Assembly (NCBI GenBank): GCA_011800155.1
Contig: CM022372.1
Span: 1,922,001 to 1,986,000, forward strand
From: Flammulina velutipes
Lineage: Eukaryota; Basidiomycota; Agaricomycetes; Agaricales; Physalacriaceae
Direction of reading: 5' to 3'
DNA length: 64,000 nucleotides
The notes beneath the pieces were generated by a model. It had not been told where the DNA came from and made no database searches. It saw only the letters and a list, made by a program, of their open reading frames with translations. The first letter of the stretch is position 1. Each line of letters opens with the position of its first letter. The position numbers and the translations under genes are program-made. Below are positions 47,118 through 58,251 of this stretch, piece after piece.

Positions 47118-48473
47118 GGTTGCAAAGACGAGGCCTGAAAACGGCCTTACCGTCTTTTTAACGGGTCCTGTGTACGTGTGTTATGTTTGCAGCTTACTGC
47201 CTGTTGCAGAATCAGCCGCAAATATCGTCTGGTGGCATGCAGTATTATGCCAAATTGTCGTCATCGCTCGAAAAGTCATTCGCTTCGAAAACACTAGTGA
47301 CTTCAGTGGAGGATCAAAGCTCCGCAAGTGGCGTACTCCAAACGAAACGTCGTGCGTAGCTACGACAGCTAAGAGAAACCCATTGGTATATAGCATGAGA
47401 GTGTGATCAAAGGTGTGCATTTGATCGTCCAAGTCGTCCCCAGTAATCGAAAGTGGCCGGAATCCCCGCTCTGGCCTGTTGGCCAGCCAAGCCATCGTCA
47501 AGGACTACAAACCAAGAAGGTAATGACTCTGACAGGGCTTAGTAGACGGAGAGATGAGAAAAAACAACTTCGGTGTGCCCTTACTTCAATTTAGCTTTGC
47601 CGCATACATACCGCTCGTAGGTCATTGTAGGAAAGGTATCCCGTCTCGCGACTTGCGGTACTTCTGGTCTGAGTAATCTCCAATTGCCTTCGCGTCTCTG
47701 AGACGACCCGCGTTATTTTTTTTTTGTCGGATTTTCTCAAATCTGGATTAAGGACTATGCCTATGATTATTATTGATAGGATTTCCTGGAATAATGTATC
47801 GGGGTAGAGGCTTACCTAGCACGACGACACGGTGTTTACCACGCAGCGCTGAACCCTGGGTGGTAGTAGAAGGACAAGTGAAGCAAACCGCATTTTTTCC
47901 GGACGACTCTAGTACAATTGTTTCAATCCCGAAAAGATATGGCCGGTGGCCGTTCCTAGCCTGATGAGGGCGACTTGAGCTGGTTTGGAGCAATTGCGCA
48001 TCTCAAATCGCCAATGGGATTCACTGAAAGCCTTTGTTAGTATCAGAAAACATGGTCGCACTCTTAGGACATCATCTCCTTACGTTGAACGGCACGTTAG
48101 CAGTGATTAGTAGCCGAAATGCCCTACGAGACAGGAGGAGGAGGAGGAGGGGTCTCAGACTCTCAAAGCGGCCACGCGGGAACCCTCATCGGAGACTCCC
48201 GCTCCCATCCCTCGGCCAAGGGTCCAACAAGGGGCCTTCTTAATCAAGTTTGTTTGTGGACGGCCACGGCACACAGACATAACTTCAGGATAGCGTCAGT
48301 GAACATCTTATAGTCTCATGACAGCTACGGTCGAATACTGGTCTTTCTACACTGATACACTCTGAGTCAAGATATTGATATATGGATGGTACGGTTGCAA
48401 CAGAGTGTAGAATACAGATATTTTTGGAAGAATTAGAACAAAAGAGATATATTGTGGCGTAAAGTAAAACTTC
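47118..48473. other. Intergenic, no firm gene
   Basis: Minus-strand open frames at 47181-47495 (FAADSATG, RHLRSFDPPLK) and 47748-47993 (VCFTCPSTTTQG) are slightly exon-like but could not be joined and match nothing I recognise. A GGAGGAGGAGG run is near 48.13 kb. Confidence 0.35.
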
Positions 48474-49486
48474 TTAGTTGGTGGCCTGAGGAAGAATCAG
48501 GATGGAATAAGCCAAAAGAGACAAAAATCCACTCGCCGGGACCAATGCCCAAAGTGCCCCCACCGTGTCTGCCCTCTGTATATAGGCACGCTTACAACAG
48601 TGACAGTTAACATCACCTGCCCCAATCCTCATCAGCGACACAAGCAGTTGAGGTGACAAATCTACGAATCCTAGCTCCATCAGCTCCATTCCTTGCATTA
48701 TGGTCAATAAAGAGGACGACGGACCAGGTTTCGCGTCATTCACCAACGATACTGCAGACCATGCCCACGCGCTCCGCATGGTATCAGATTTGCACTTGCA
48801 ACAGCTATAATCTGGCGGCATGGACACGATACCTCTGAGCTGTGCAAGTCGGTTGAGCTGCAGGAAGTAAAGCCTCTTCATATATCGTGACCCCATGCGC
48901 TCCACCAGACAACTCGAGAGTGTGTGCATAACGAAAGACAGCAGATGCCCCGAAGCCAATTTGGCGAGCGGCTCGATACCATGGTGGGCGGCGAGAGCAT
49001 ATATATCAATGGGATGCAGGGGCGTATGTGCGTAGAGCACTGAAAATAGGGAATTATTCAGACCAATGAGGATACGCGTCGGCAGTCCATACTTGGCTAT
49101 GGTATCGACGGCAGTCACTAACACCGTTAATGTAGGGCTGGTGGCGACACAGGAGATGTCATAAACAATATGCAGGATTATACTGAGTATTTCTGAGGTC
49201 TCGGGGATGTCGAAGCAGCCCACATCGGTCGAGAGGAGAGTGAGATGACCGTCGAAAGCGTTGAACGACGCTGAGAGCAGGCGGTCAGAGTGGACAAAGA
49301 ACAAGACGCCGTCGGAAGATTTGAGGATGACATCGGGTATTTCCGTGGGCCCGACGAGGAGAAGAGGATGAAACGTGCTGGACACCGTTGACTGAGGACG
49401 TTACGGTAAACAAGCGATACCGGGACACTGACACCTTGACTCACTGAAGTTGTATCTTCATCCTCGGAAGGCATGAACTGATCCAT
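48474..49486 (-). CDS. BTB/POZ-like protein (copy 6)
   Basis: The ATG at 49486 gives MDQFMPSEDEDTTS, spliced to STVSSTFHPLLLVGPTE and the canonical core LKSSDGVLFFVHSDRLLSAS, FDIPETSEILSIILHIVYD, LAAHHGIEPLAKLASGHLL and MGSRYMKRLYFLQLNRL. It is closest to copy 1 in sequence. The late intron (NDAKP/GFVDLSP) and the CxxC segment NCHCCKRAY are kept. The final intron 48486-48536 has a GC donor (GCGAGT) and is 51 nt, so it can be spliced to give VP-A-T-N-stop like the paralogues or be retained in frame. TAA is at 48474-48476. Confidence 0.75.
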
Positions 49487-50717
49487 GACGTCGTTAACGA
49501 CGTCAGCCTGTCATATGGAACCGTCAGAAACAGCTGCGAAAAAATGGCTAGTTTGCTAGTTTGAACACTGGCCTCGACCATGGAATTCCTAGGATTCAGA
49601 TAGTCTAATGCATCCAGAAAAGGCAAAGCTACAGGTGGTATCGACAGGTAGTTCATATAGGGTCCTTCATACACTGTAGAGGCGCAGGAAGAATGTCAAC
49701 AGCTTGACAAAGCCAGGCAACGATGAACGTACCGTACCGTTTTGATCGTCTAAAGAAATAGTACTGGTGCCCAGAGGTTCGTTCATTGTCGCAGCCAGTG
49801 GAGGGGAAAGACGAAAGGACACAAGTTGACGTGTCATGTGGTTTTATCGAAATGCACTCAAAGGTATCCTGTACGCAAATGGAAACATGCGTACATTGGT
49901 TGGCTAATTGGCCCGCATCAAAGTTTTGTCACATAATCAGGTTGTTTGAGAATTTCAGCGGTTGTTCGCAGAAAGAACCCGGCTGAGGCTTGTATGGGCT
50001 ACGTGAGATGAATTCTCCGCGAAGCCGTCCTTTCACATGGCTTCCAAGTGGCAGGCTGACAAACGGCTTCCCTGTCATAGTAGCTCGTTCAAGATAAGGC
50101 AGTGTATACTAGAATGATATGCCCCCATTCAAAAAATAGAAGCCAACACGCCACATATGTTTATTTGTAGACAGACAATATGGCCGCCGAATGCACGAGT
50201 GAACAGAGTCAAAGAAAGAAGGCGACAGCTAGTGACCAAGTCAATTTAGTTCTAGGATTCTCGATGACGATGATGATATTTGGGGTGCACAAGAGCGTGC
50301 ATTGTTTCTTGTTGCGCACAGCAACTTGTTACGAAGCGTTATACCGTAGCGCCGGATAGGCTTTCGAAGGCCAAGTTCAACATTTTGCCAGAGGATAGAC
50401 ACTGGAAAGCCTGACGAAGCTGAGATTGGACGAACACATGTTAGAGTGACATGATGATGATGATGGTCGGTGACGGAGCTCAGCATGGAGCCTTGGACAG
50501 AGCGAGACGTCTATTATGTAATGCTACTTCGACACAATACAATCCACAAGAGGCGCCAAAAGACGTTCGATTTTGGCTATGCCGTAAAACCATTTCACTT
50601 GCAAAAATTCGCTTGCTGTCGGAAGTCGTAACTTGTCTTCGTTGAAACGTGTTGTGAAGAGAGACCTCACAAGATCTACTCTATACTCATGCTAACGCGG
50701 CACGCTACCATTCACGT
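49487..50717. other. Intergenic, no gene recognised
   Basis: A minus-strand open frame at 49441-49674 could be a 5' exon or leader of BTB copy 6 but has no family support. ATGATG-type short repeats lie near 50.26 and 50.45 kb. Nothing else stands out. Confidence 0.4.
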
Positions 50718-52471
50718 TCACCAGTTTTGCACCCTTTGATTGGGTACGACCGCCCACAAAATCATCATGAATCCCATCATCGCCACCAGCCTACACAAAC
50801 ATACAGCAATTAGCACCAATCCCTAATGTTAGCTCTGGAAGGACGTACAAAGGCTGCAAGCTCATTATGCCGACTTTGTTGGCGAGCGCTCCCGTGATAA
50901 ACGGAAATAGAGCGCTGCCTGCCTGGCCGAAACCGGCAATCCATCCTATAGCACCTGTCAAGGTCCACGGAGGGAGAATACGACCAGTGTGGTTCATCAC
51001 AATGGGATACATGGGTCCCAGGAAAAATCCGATGAAGGAGACGGCGACAGCATTCCCTATGACAGATGGCACAAACCATACCACAAATTCAAGGCTAAGA
51101 TAATGAGTGAGCCGTTGTGCGCTGCATATAGAAAAGATTTGAGGTACGCAATGGCGAGAACAGTGTAAATGAATAGGATCCGTCGTTCCCCAACCTGGAA
51201 AGTGAATCGGTTAGATTAAGAGAAGGAGACAGACAGCAATCCTTACCTTTTTATTCACCCATATAAGAAGGACGCGACCAAGCGTAATACCTATCGTAAA
51301 GGATCAAATGATGACTTTGATAGGTAGCAGAATGCCTACCGCCAAAGAACCCAGAAGAGACATAACCGGCAGACTTTCCCCCTCCTCGCTCATTGATTAA
51401 GAAAGTAACGATCCACCCGCCTATCGTTACCTCTACACCAACATACACCAGAATGAAGAAAGCCAACAGATGCACAGTCTTCTGACCAAGAACCTGGCGG
51501 AACTCGCTGTGTTGGCTGGTACTCTTCTCTCTAGGTGCTTGCCCAATTTCAGCCATACAACCTAGTGTACCGTGAGTTAGAACATGAACGAATGGAAGAG
51601 AATAAAAACTTCGTACTCTTTCAGCCAAAAAACGGCAACCGACAGAATCGTATTCAGAATAGCAATACCTAAGGAACACAGATAGTGGAACGACCATCGA
51701 GGAAGATAGGCAAACTGCGTAGACACAAGGGGTGCACATAATGCGCCAAGTCCTGTGTGTCAATTGAGCATGGATGTGCGAGGTAATCATAAACAACCAC
51801 ACCATAGACCGCATGAAGCAAACCCATTTTCGTTTCCGAATTCTCCATGGACGCGATATATCCGTTAGCATGCGCGTCCTGTGTAGGTTGTCGTCAACGA
51901 AGACATCCCAAAATTATGTGAGGGCCAAGTTACCTGGATCGCCATCCCCACACCATTGATCGTGAACGAGATGAGATATACAGGGAACGGCAGCGCCGCA
52001 CATTGTAGAACATATGCAACAATCTGGAAGACTGATCCCAGCGCCAGCATCTTGCCATAGCCCAGCTTGGGCGACAGAGGAATGTTAATTACTGCGCCAG
52101 AGACGAAGCCCTGTTAACGTAGAATGAAAACAGGGAGGAAAAAAAAAGAGAATGGGTTTACAACACAGGCTAGGACAAACAGCAGCGAGACGATGGTGTA
52201 GTTGACCTGGAGCGGCGTTAGTCCCCCGCTATTCATGAAGGCTTGTAATAATTACATTATAAACCTGTTCGATTCGCGGCAACAGTGGACCAATAGAGCC
52301 GTCGTTCCACCCAGCAAGGAACATACACACGTAGAGTGCAAAAATCTGGAGATACTCTCTGTGCTTTTGTTTCTTCTTGAGGTAGGAAGAACGGGACTGT
52401 GTTGCATCTTCGAGCTCCAGATTTCTGTTCTCCTTCTCGTCAGCAATTGTTGCGAGCTCTGCAGTAGACAT
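50718..52471 (-). CDS. Major facilitator superfamily transporter
   Basis: Twelve-helix-type membrane transporter, probably in the plasma or vacuolar membrane; substrate unknown. The ATG at 52471 gives a hydrophilic N-terminus (MSTAELATIADEKENRNLEL) and the first helix IFALYVCMFLAGWNDGSIGP. Following exons give GFVSGAVINIPLSPKLGYGK, a cytosolic-loop-like segment before LGSVFQIVAYVLQC, then VHLLAFFILVYVGVEVTIGG, VIGNAVAVSFIGFFLGPMYP and ALFPFITGALANKVG. The last exon joins QPL/LVAMMGFMMILWAVV and ends VPNQRVQNW with TGA at 50718-50720. Many short introns; some small middle exons (51.1-51.9 kb) are approximate. It resembles fungal BSC6/FucP-like MFS members that share the WNDGxxGPLLPR motif. Confidence 0.82.
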
Positions 52472-52846
52472 GGTGGGGGGATAGGATAGAAACGGCCGTA
52501 GGTCAGGTCTTTATACGCCTTGCATACGTGGTCGAAGGGCAAGTCACATTTCGAGATCCGGAGAATTGTCGGTGAAACGTTTGATGATTTTGATGCCGGC
52601 GGCAATGCTTCTAATAAGCATTGTGGCGTTGACGGCACCTTTGTATCACTGTATGAGGCCAAGCTAAATTGTTTGGATATTTCTTCTTGAGTACGTACAA
52701 TCTCATCTGCGACGGATGGGTATAATCTTTAGAGAAAAATGTATTTGACGCTCTGATTAAGGCTCAGCTCGAACCTCCATTGGTATGTCCACCCACTGTG
52801 ATGTTTTGCTAAGCTCGTATAGCGGTAGCATGAGGGTATGAAAGGA

Positions 52847-53778
52847 CCCCGGCATATACGGCAAGAGGTCCGATACAAAAAACCTGTTTTAGAGCGATTT
52901 ATGTACTCGGAACAGGGGGGGTTCACCCGAAAAGCCGCTGGGATAACTGGTCTTGGGGGGCCACTGTTTACTTAAGCACGGACATCGCCAAGCAATTTCG
53001 TGGTGCAGCTATCGCTTGTAGATGGAGGCGCTCCTATACCTGCTTTTGACTCCAACTTTTCCATGGAATAACTAGCACTCGCTTACGGTGTAGTTTCTTT
53101 CAATTGAGATCGGCCAAAGATGGGAAGAGATTTCACTAGATGCAATGGAAGACTTTCTCCTCACTTTGTTGAGGTGTATAGAGAAATAATTACAAGAGAA
53201 TAGGTTAACAGTAGCTCTAGTGTCTTGCAATGTGAGAGAACGATGAGTTTTCACAACGCTCAGCAGCGGCGGCATGGGGGGTTGTTCAGGGTTTGATGAA
53301 CGCACTTGTTTTCACGGATTTACCGGCCGCTAACCCCTTGACTTGGAAGTCGATGAAATATGTATGAGTTTGACCTCGGGGCTGGTGTTTTTCGGCCAAA
53401 AATATACTACTTTTGTATCGGACCTCAGGTGCGACCAGCGCCGACCACGCTTGTTTTTTTACCTGTGTCGATGGGGATTTATGTACTAATTTCTATCGAA
53501 CCTTCGTTTCGACCACCATAGAGAGGGTTTTCGTCCTGTAACCGCTGGAAAGGGCCCAAAATCTTGTGCGCCACCTCGAAATGATGACTTTGGCAACCAA
53601 GAAATGTACAATTCGTATCGGACATTGGTACCGGCGGCTCTTTTGTGTATGAGTTTTCCCTCTGACATACCCTTCAAAATGGCCGAAAATGTACTACTAA
53701 ATATCGGACATCGAGGTCAAATATCGTCGAAAATGTACGACTTTTGTATCGGACCTCATACCGCATATGCCGGGGTCC
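52847..53778. repeat. Inverted-repeat unit with five related internal motifs
   Basis: About 38 bases at 52847-52885 (AGGACCCCGGCATAT... to GGTCCGATACAAAA) recur in inverted orientation at 53739-53778 with only a few differences. Between and including these ends, a motif of the type TGTAC-NACT-TTTGTATCGGACCTC occurs five times in plus orientation, starting near 53404, 53484, 53606, 53690 and 53733; each is preceded by A/T-rich bases such as GAAAATG. There is no long open frame. It could be a small MITE-like element or the decayed end of a larger one; target duplications were not identified. Confidence 0.55.
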
Positions 53779-55518
53779 TGGTATGAAGCGGCGTTGTTTC
53801 GGATCTTGAAGCGAGCGCGTTGATACACCTTGTAATATTTGGATGGGCAAAGACCCCATATTTTGCGATTTGGTACAAGGCAAACCAGGCAGAATGGACA
53901 TAGGAAGAAGGCAATATGGACGGAATATACCACTCCACACCAGGCTAGCAGTACGGAGAAGGTCCTTGTTACTGGGACTCATCCTTGGAACCTTGAAGTC
54001 ATGCACTGGTTCAGCCAGGCAATCGACCCCGCTCTCGAAGCGGGAGGAACCTAAAACTACAATACAAGTAACTCGACTTAGGTCGATCAATAAAACCAGT
54101 ACTCAGTCTTGCACCCGCCATCGTGTCGGGTACTTAGAAATAAGGATCTCACTCTTCCAAGGACAGTTCACGAACCACCCGCTACACTTGGACGGACTTA
54201 GCTACCAAAACGCAGAGGACGGAGATCGACCATCGAATCCATCAAAGGCATGTTGCGTCATGAGTCATGATCTCAGGGGAAGTAAACCTTATTCCTGAAT
54301 CATGCTCTGACTCCCTGGATCTCATCAATATAATCCAGATCGGGCAGATCTCCCAGATTGAGCACAGAAACCCAAGTCCCTCTGTTGGATAGCATTCGGG
54401 CTCTGCATAGGAAATGCCAGAGGCACTGTAGGACCCACCTAGGAGTTGAGCCGCCAACACGACGGGCCTGATTCCTGGGCGGGGCATTATTGGAAATAAG
54501 GCCTCTCTATCGAGAGAGGAAAAACACAAGACAACAGGGACCATGCGGGTGCTAATTGAAGGTCCGCGCGGATCGCCTAAGAATGGAGAGATACACATGG
54601 AACAAGCATGCCAGCTGACCTTGGATCACTCAGGAGCTGTGTACCCGCACGGTACGCCACTCCTCATTGGGTGCATCCAGGACAAATACCTGGCTAAGAA
54701 TGATGAAGGCCATATGGCCCAGGGCACAACGAGGTTCACGGGGCCCGCCAACGTGGCGGCCGCTCCTGTGGCGGGTAAAATACAGTAAACCAGCTTTAGT
54801 CACGCTCTTTAGAAATACCTATATAATACGCTCGTTAGCATACTGTAAATTAGCTTAGACCCCCAGTAGACGCAGCCCACAAAGCAGTATTTACCGTCGG
54901 TTAGCTCGATAGGATTGAATAGAAGTTCTGTCACATAGGTGACTTTGAATCTGAAAGCAAAAGGAACTTAGAGCCATTGGAGCTACTTTGAGTAATTGAA
55001 GTTTAGCCATTGCCTGTGCCATCGACGTTCCCGGCGCTGTCTCAGAACAGTCATCTAACTACTTGAAAGAATCTGATTGGAAGACCCAGTCCCCATTGAG
55101 TGTGGTTTAGACTGCAGCTAAGCTATCGTTTTAAGCCGCGGACAGAGTCCGTTGAGTCTTAGAGCACTAGATAGATACCAGGGTATCTGGACGCAGACCT
55201 CTTAGCGTGGTTGAAGATTGACGGACCGGTTGGAGCTTTATTAAGTCTGCCTCACACATCCCAATCGGCCTGTGACTCTTGTTGGCCTCTAGTTTTCAAC
55301 TAAAGATCAGATCCCTGTTACCCCTCGAACTTGTTATACATTTTGAACTGTTGCAATCGAACCCCCATACCTTCCCGAAACCCCAAAGACCAGTTCATCG
55401 AACTCTAAACAATTAAAAGCAGACCTGCTATCGAAGCGGACTTGCATTTCCATGCCTACTTGTTAGTGTGTGTGTGTGTGTGATTTGGTGGTGTTCTTTT
55501 GCACTGCACATCATATTT
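53779..55518. other. Repeat-rich stretch, probable LTR/leader of the retroelement; no gene
   Basis: No supported host gene. The sequence is rich in CTTAG/TTAG tetranucleotides and carries two members of the CCGCT-type hairpin family near 54.75 kb, one at 54028-54044 and one at 55425-55439. A GT dinucleotide run is at 55466-55482. A frame near 54543-54788 (containing GPANVAAAPVAG) may be a retroelement fragment. The 5' LTR of the following element should end near 55.51 kb, but its outer border was not found. Confidence 0.4.
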
Positions 55519-58111
55519 TGGAGCCCACCGCGAGGGGTGATAAATTTGACTTAGTCGATTCTTCGTAAAACAAGAGTTAACAAGTTATTTCTACACCCAA
55601 TCCAAAATAGCCCCAAAAGCTAAGCCAACCGCTAAGTTGTCGGAAACGCCAACTAGTCAAAGCTCAGCTTTAGAACAACAAAACAACCGTAGAGCGAACT
55701 TGGGTGAAAACTCAGGTGCTCCAGTTGTAAGGAATCTACGCGAAAATCGTCCTAAACCAGGCGATCTATTCAACGGATATCCAGACGAACGCAGACCGCG
55801 TCCGCCAAACAAAAAGCCTAAAAAGCTACCACCCGACTTAGTGTCGGAGCCAGCCTATCCCCCTGGATTTATATTATCCACAGTCCCGCTTTCGAGTCGT
55901 CTTCCAAGACTTTTACCAAGTCCAATACCCCGAAGACCTCACACCCCTTCACCAAACGAACTTAGTCCGTTTGCAGAACGATTTGATCTCGATCAAGTCC
56001 ACCCGCTATTTGAGAAATTTAGACAGGCTGTACCTTTAGGACAACCTCTATTTCCAATAGCAGATCAGGAAAACAACAACACAGGAGGGAACACGGGCCA
56101 AGCTGCTGGACAGCCAAACCTAGCTCCCGTTAACAATTTCGTGAACCAACTTAGTACGCAAACACAAGCAGAAATTGTGGGCAAGAAACTACCGGCGCCT
56201 GGAAGTAAAGATGCCCCCCGCTTCAGAGACGGGGGAATCAGAGAATACTTCATGGGACTGGAATGGATCTACTCAGTGAACCGCGTAACCAACCCTCAAG
56301 TTTAGATCAAAATTGCAGGAGTCTATGTAGACTATGACATACGGAGATAGTGGGTCGCCCTACCCGAATACTCGGCAGGTGACTGGTTAGCATACAAAAA
56401 GGCCATCCTTAAGCTATACAATAAGGGTGAGCAAGATCAAGAATATACCATGCAAGAGGTCGAAGAACTTTTGACGCACTACAAGGCGCGTCCCATAGGC
56501 TCAAAGGATAGAATGATGGAGTTCCGCCGAGAAGTCGTGCACAAACTTCAATATCTAATCGATATTGGAGATGTCACCCAGAAATCGGTTCTCGATCTAG
56601 TCCAGCAGTGCTTTGTGGGACCCGCTTGGGCAGCGATCTACAATGATTTACGAGCGATCCCTGTCCCTCCGAATAGACTGCTGGGACAGCGGTGGACTCT
56701 AGGCGAAGTCATTAAAGTCGCAGAAAAGTACTTAGAGGAAATAGAGACGTTCGGTGGTGCCCCAATGAGAACAGGGAACACGTACGAACAGGAACTCATT
56801 TCCCCGTCAACAACGCGGGTCAAGATCGAAGATATGCATGACCAAGTTGCCAGCATCAACTCGTTGGCAGATACACTCAAGGCCATCGAGAAGGCTCGAC
56901 AGGACGAAATGAGGGAGTTAGAGAAAGTCCGACAGGAAGAATCCCGCAGGTTAATGGCTATGATGGATAGGATGGGAACTCGACAAATACAAATGCAGAG
57001 TTACCCTACTGAACATATGGGGAACTATGTGCAACAAAACACGTCGTACCAAGCCCCTAGACCTCCAATACAGCCGATGCCAAAAGAAATACTTCCTGTC
57101 CCGGCGAACTTTAACCCGTCACGTGCCCGCTCCCTTAGCGGGAAATGTTATTTCTGCGACGAACATGGGCATTTCCTCACAGAATGCCCTGAGAAGAACA
57201 AGTTCGAGAAAGAAGGCTGGATATATAAACCAGGAAACTCCAATTGGTACTTCACAGCCAATGGAATTTCGCTAAGCAAGCGCAAAGATGGCATGTCTCC
57301 AATGGAACAAGTACTTAAGTACATTAGAGAACATGGTCCCAATCCACCCGCTAGCGCACAAAACTACGAAGGGCTTTTTCAGGAAGACTTCTTTCCTCCG
57401 ACTGAACAGATAGATCGGACGGTTTTCCTTCAACAGCAGATGATCGACCCCGCCTACTTGCAGGAGGGTTTCGATTAGGCTCGAGGACGGACGGGGGTTC
57501 CTCTGAGTTACTACTTAAGAGAACTGCCCCTCCTGAGAGCCAGAATACTATTCGTAGTACTCGAAGCCATACTGCTAAGGAAAGAGAACCAGTTATACCC
57601 AATATACCCAATATACCCAAAGAAAACCCGATAAAGCCCGGCCCCACGAAGGGACTTAGAGTAGAAGTAGTGTTGCCTAGTAGGCCCAAGAAAGTTCAGT
57701 TCGTCGCACCTCCTGAAGAGGAAGAGCCAGAACTGAGTGATCTATTGGAAGAAGTGTTGGAAGGACCGGAGCCCGCTATCGAAGCGGGCCCCGCTAAGAA
57801 ACGGACAGAGGCCGCTATTCCGGCGGTTTCTGTAGAGGAAGCAGAGGATGCTCCCCCAAAGGAAGAAAACAGTACTCCAAAGGAGCCGGAAAAGCACAAA
57901 AGCTATCAGCGCATTTCGAAGCTCAAGGACCTCCTACTCAGAAACCCTGGTTGGAGGTCCCTTTGGAAGACACTCCTTCCAGAGGAACTTCTTGCCACGA
58001 ATGAAGCCTGGCAGAAGGATTTGCTAGAGAATCTCAAAGCAAAGAATGTTAAAGTTAACATTCAACAAATGTCTGAATTAGACTCAGGCAGCGGACCCGC
58101 TATGGAAGCGG
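54028..58111 (+). repeat. Dispersed CCGCT-N5-AGCGG hairpin family
   Basis: Copies: 54028-54044 (6 bp, loop CTCGA), 54745-54759 (CCGCC/GGCGG, AACGT), 54760-54774 (one T.G, CCTGT), 55425-55439 (one T.G, ATCGA), 57126-57142 (6 bp, CCCTT), 57771-57789 (7 bp, ATCGA), 57812-57826 (one T.G, ATTCC) and 58097-58111 (5 bp, ATGGA); a shorter one is at 56623-56635 (TGGGC). The stem is nearly constant, the 5-nt loop is variable. In the Gag frame the copies encode PAIEAG, PAMEAE, PARSLSG and AAIPAV-like hexapeptides, so they lie in the same reading phase. Confidence 0.65.
55519..55537 (+). other. Putative retrotransposon primer-binding site
   Basis: A TGG-starting, G/C-rich 19-mer (TGGAGCCCACCGCGAGGGG) lies about 70 bp before the gag frame opens, where a tRNA primer-binding site would sit just inside a 5' LTR. 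The primer tRNA was not identified, so this is positional evidence only. Confidence 0.35.
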
Positions 58112-58251
58112 AGTATCACCAAAGTGAAGACCCACAATATTACTCAGTAAATCTACAAGATACAACCCAGTTACCACTAGGGTCTGTAGTAGTGCACGAC
58201 TTAGTCGAGCAACTGTTTAATCCACCCTATGCTATACCAATAACTAGTTAA
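55607..58251 (+). pseudogene. Decayed Ty3/gypsy-like Gag (with pre-protease linker)
   Basis: Nucleocapsid-type polyprotein of an LTR retrotransposon, broken in several places. The region upstream of the capsid-like part is Pro-rich. The capsid part has YIPEYSAGDW-like sequence (here LPEYSAGDWLAYKKAI) and RREVVHKLQYLIDIGD. The zinc knuckle CYFCDEHGHFLTEC (CCHC) is near 57150. The expected start context at 55607 reads ATA GCC rather than ATG GCC. In-frame TAG codons interrupt at 56303-56305, near 56348 and at 57476-57478, and shortly after the last stop the frame shifts into an acidic linker (57.5-58.25 kb) resembling the segment before the protease. No protease, reverse transcriptase or integrase follows, so the element is also truncated. 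The breaks are described only; no repaired protein is inferred. Confidence 0.75.

Noticed and set aside
55466..55482. GT dinucleotide run
   Set aside because: A simple microsatellite; noted only as part of the retroelement leader.
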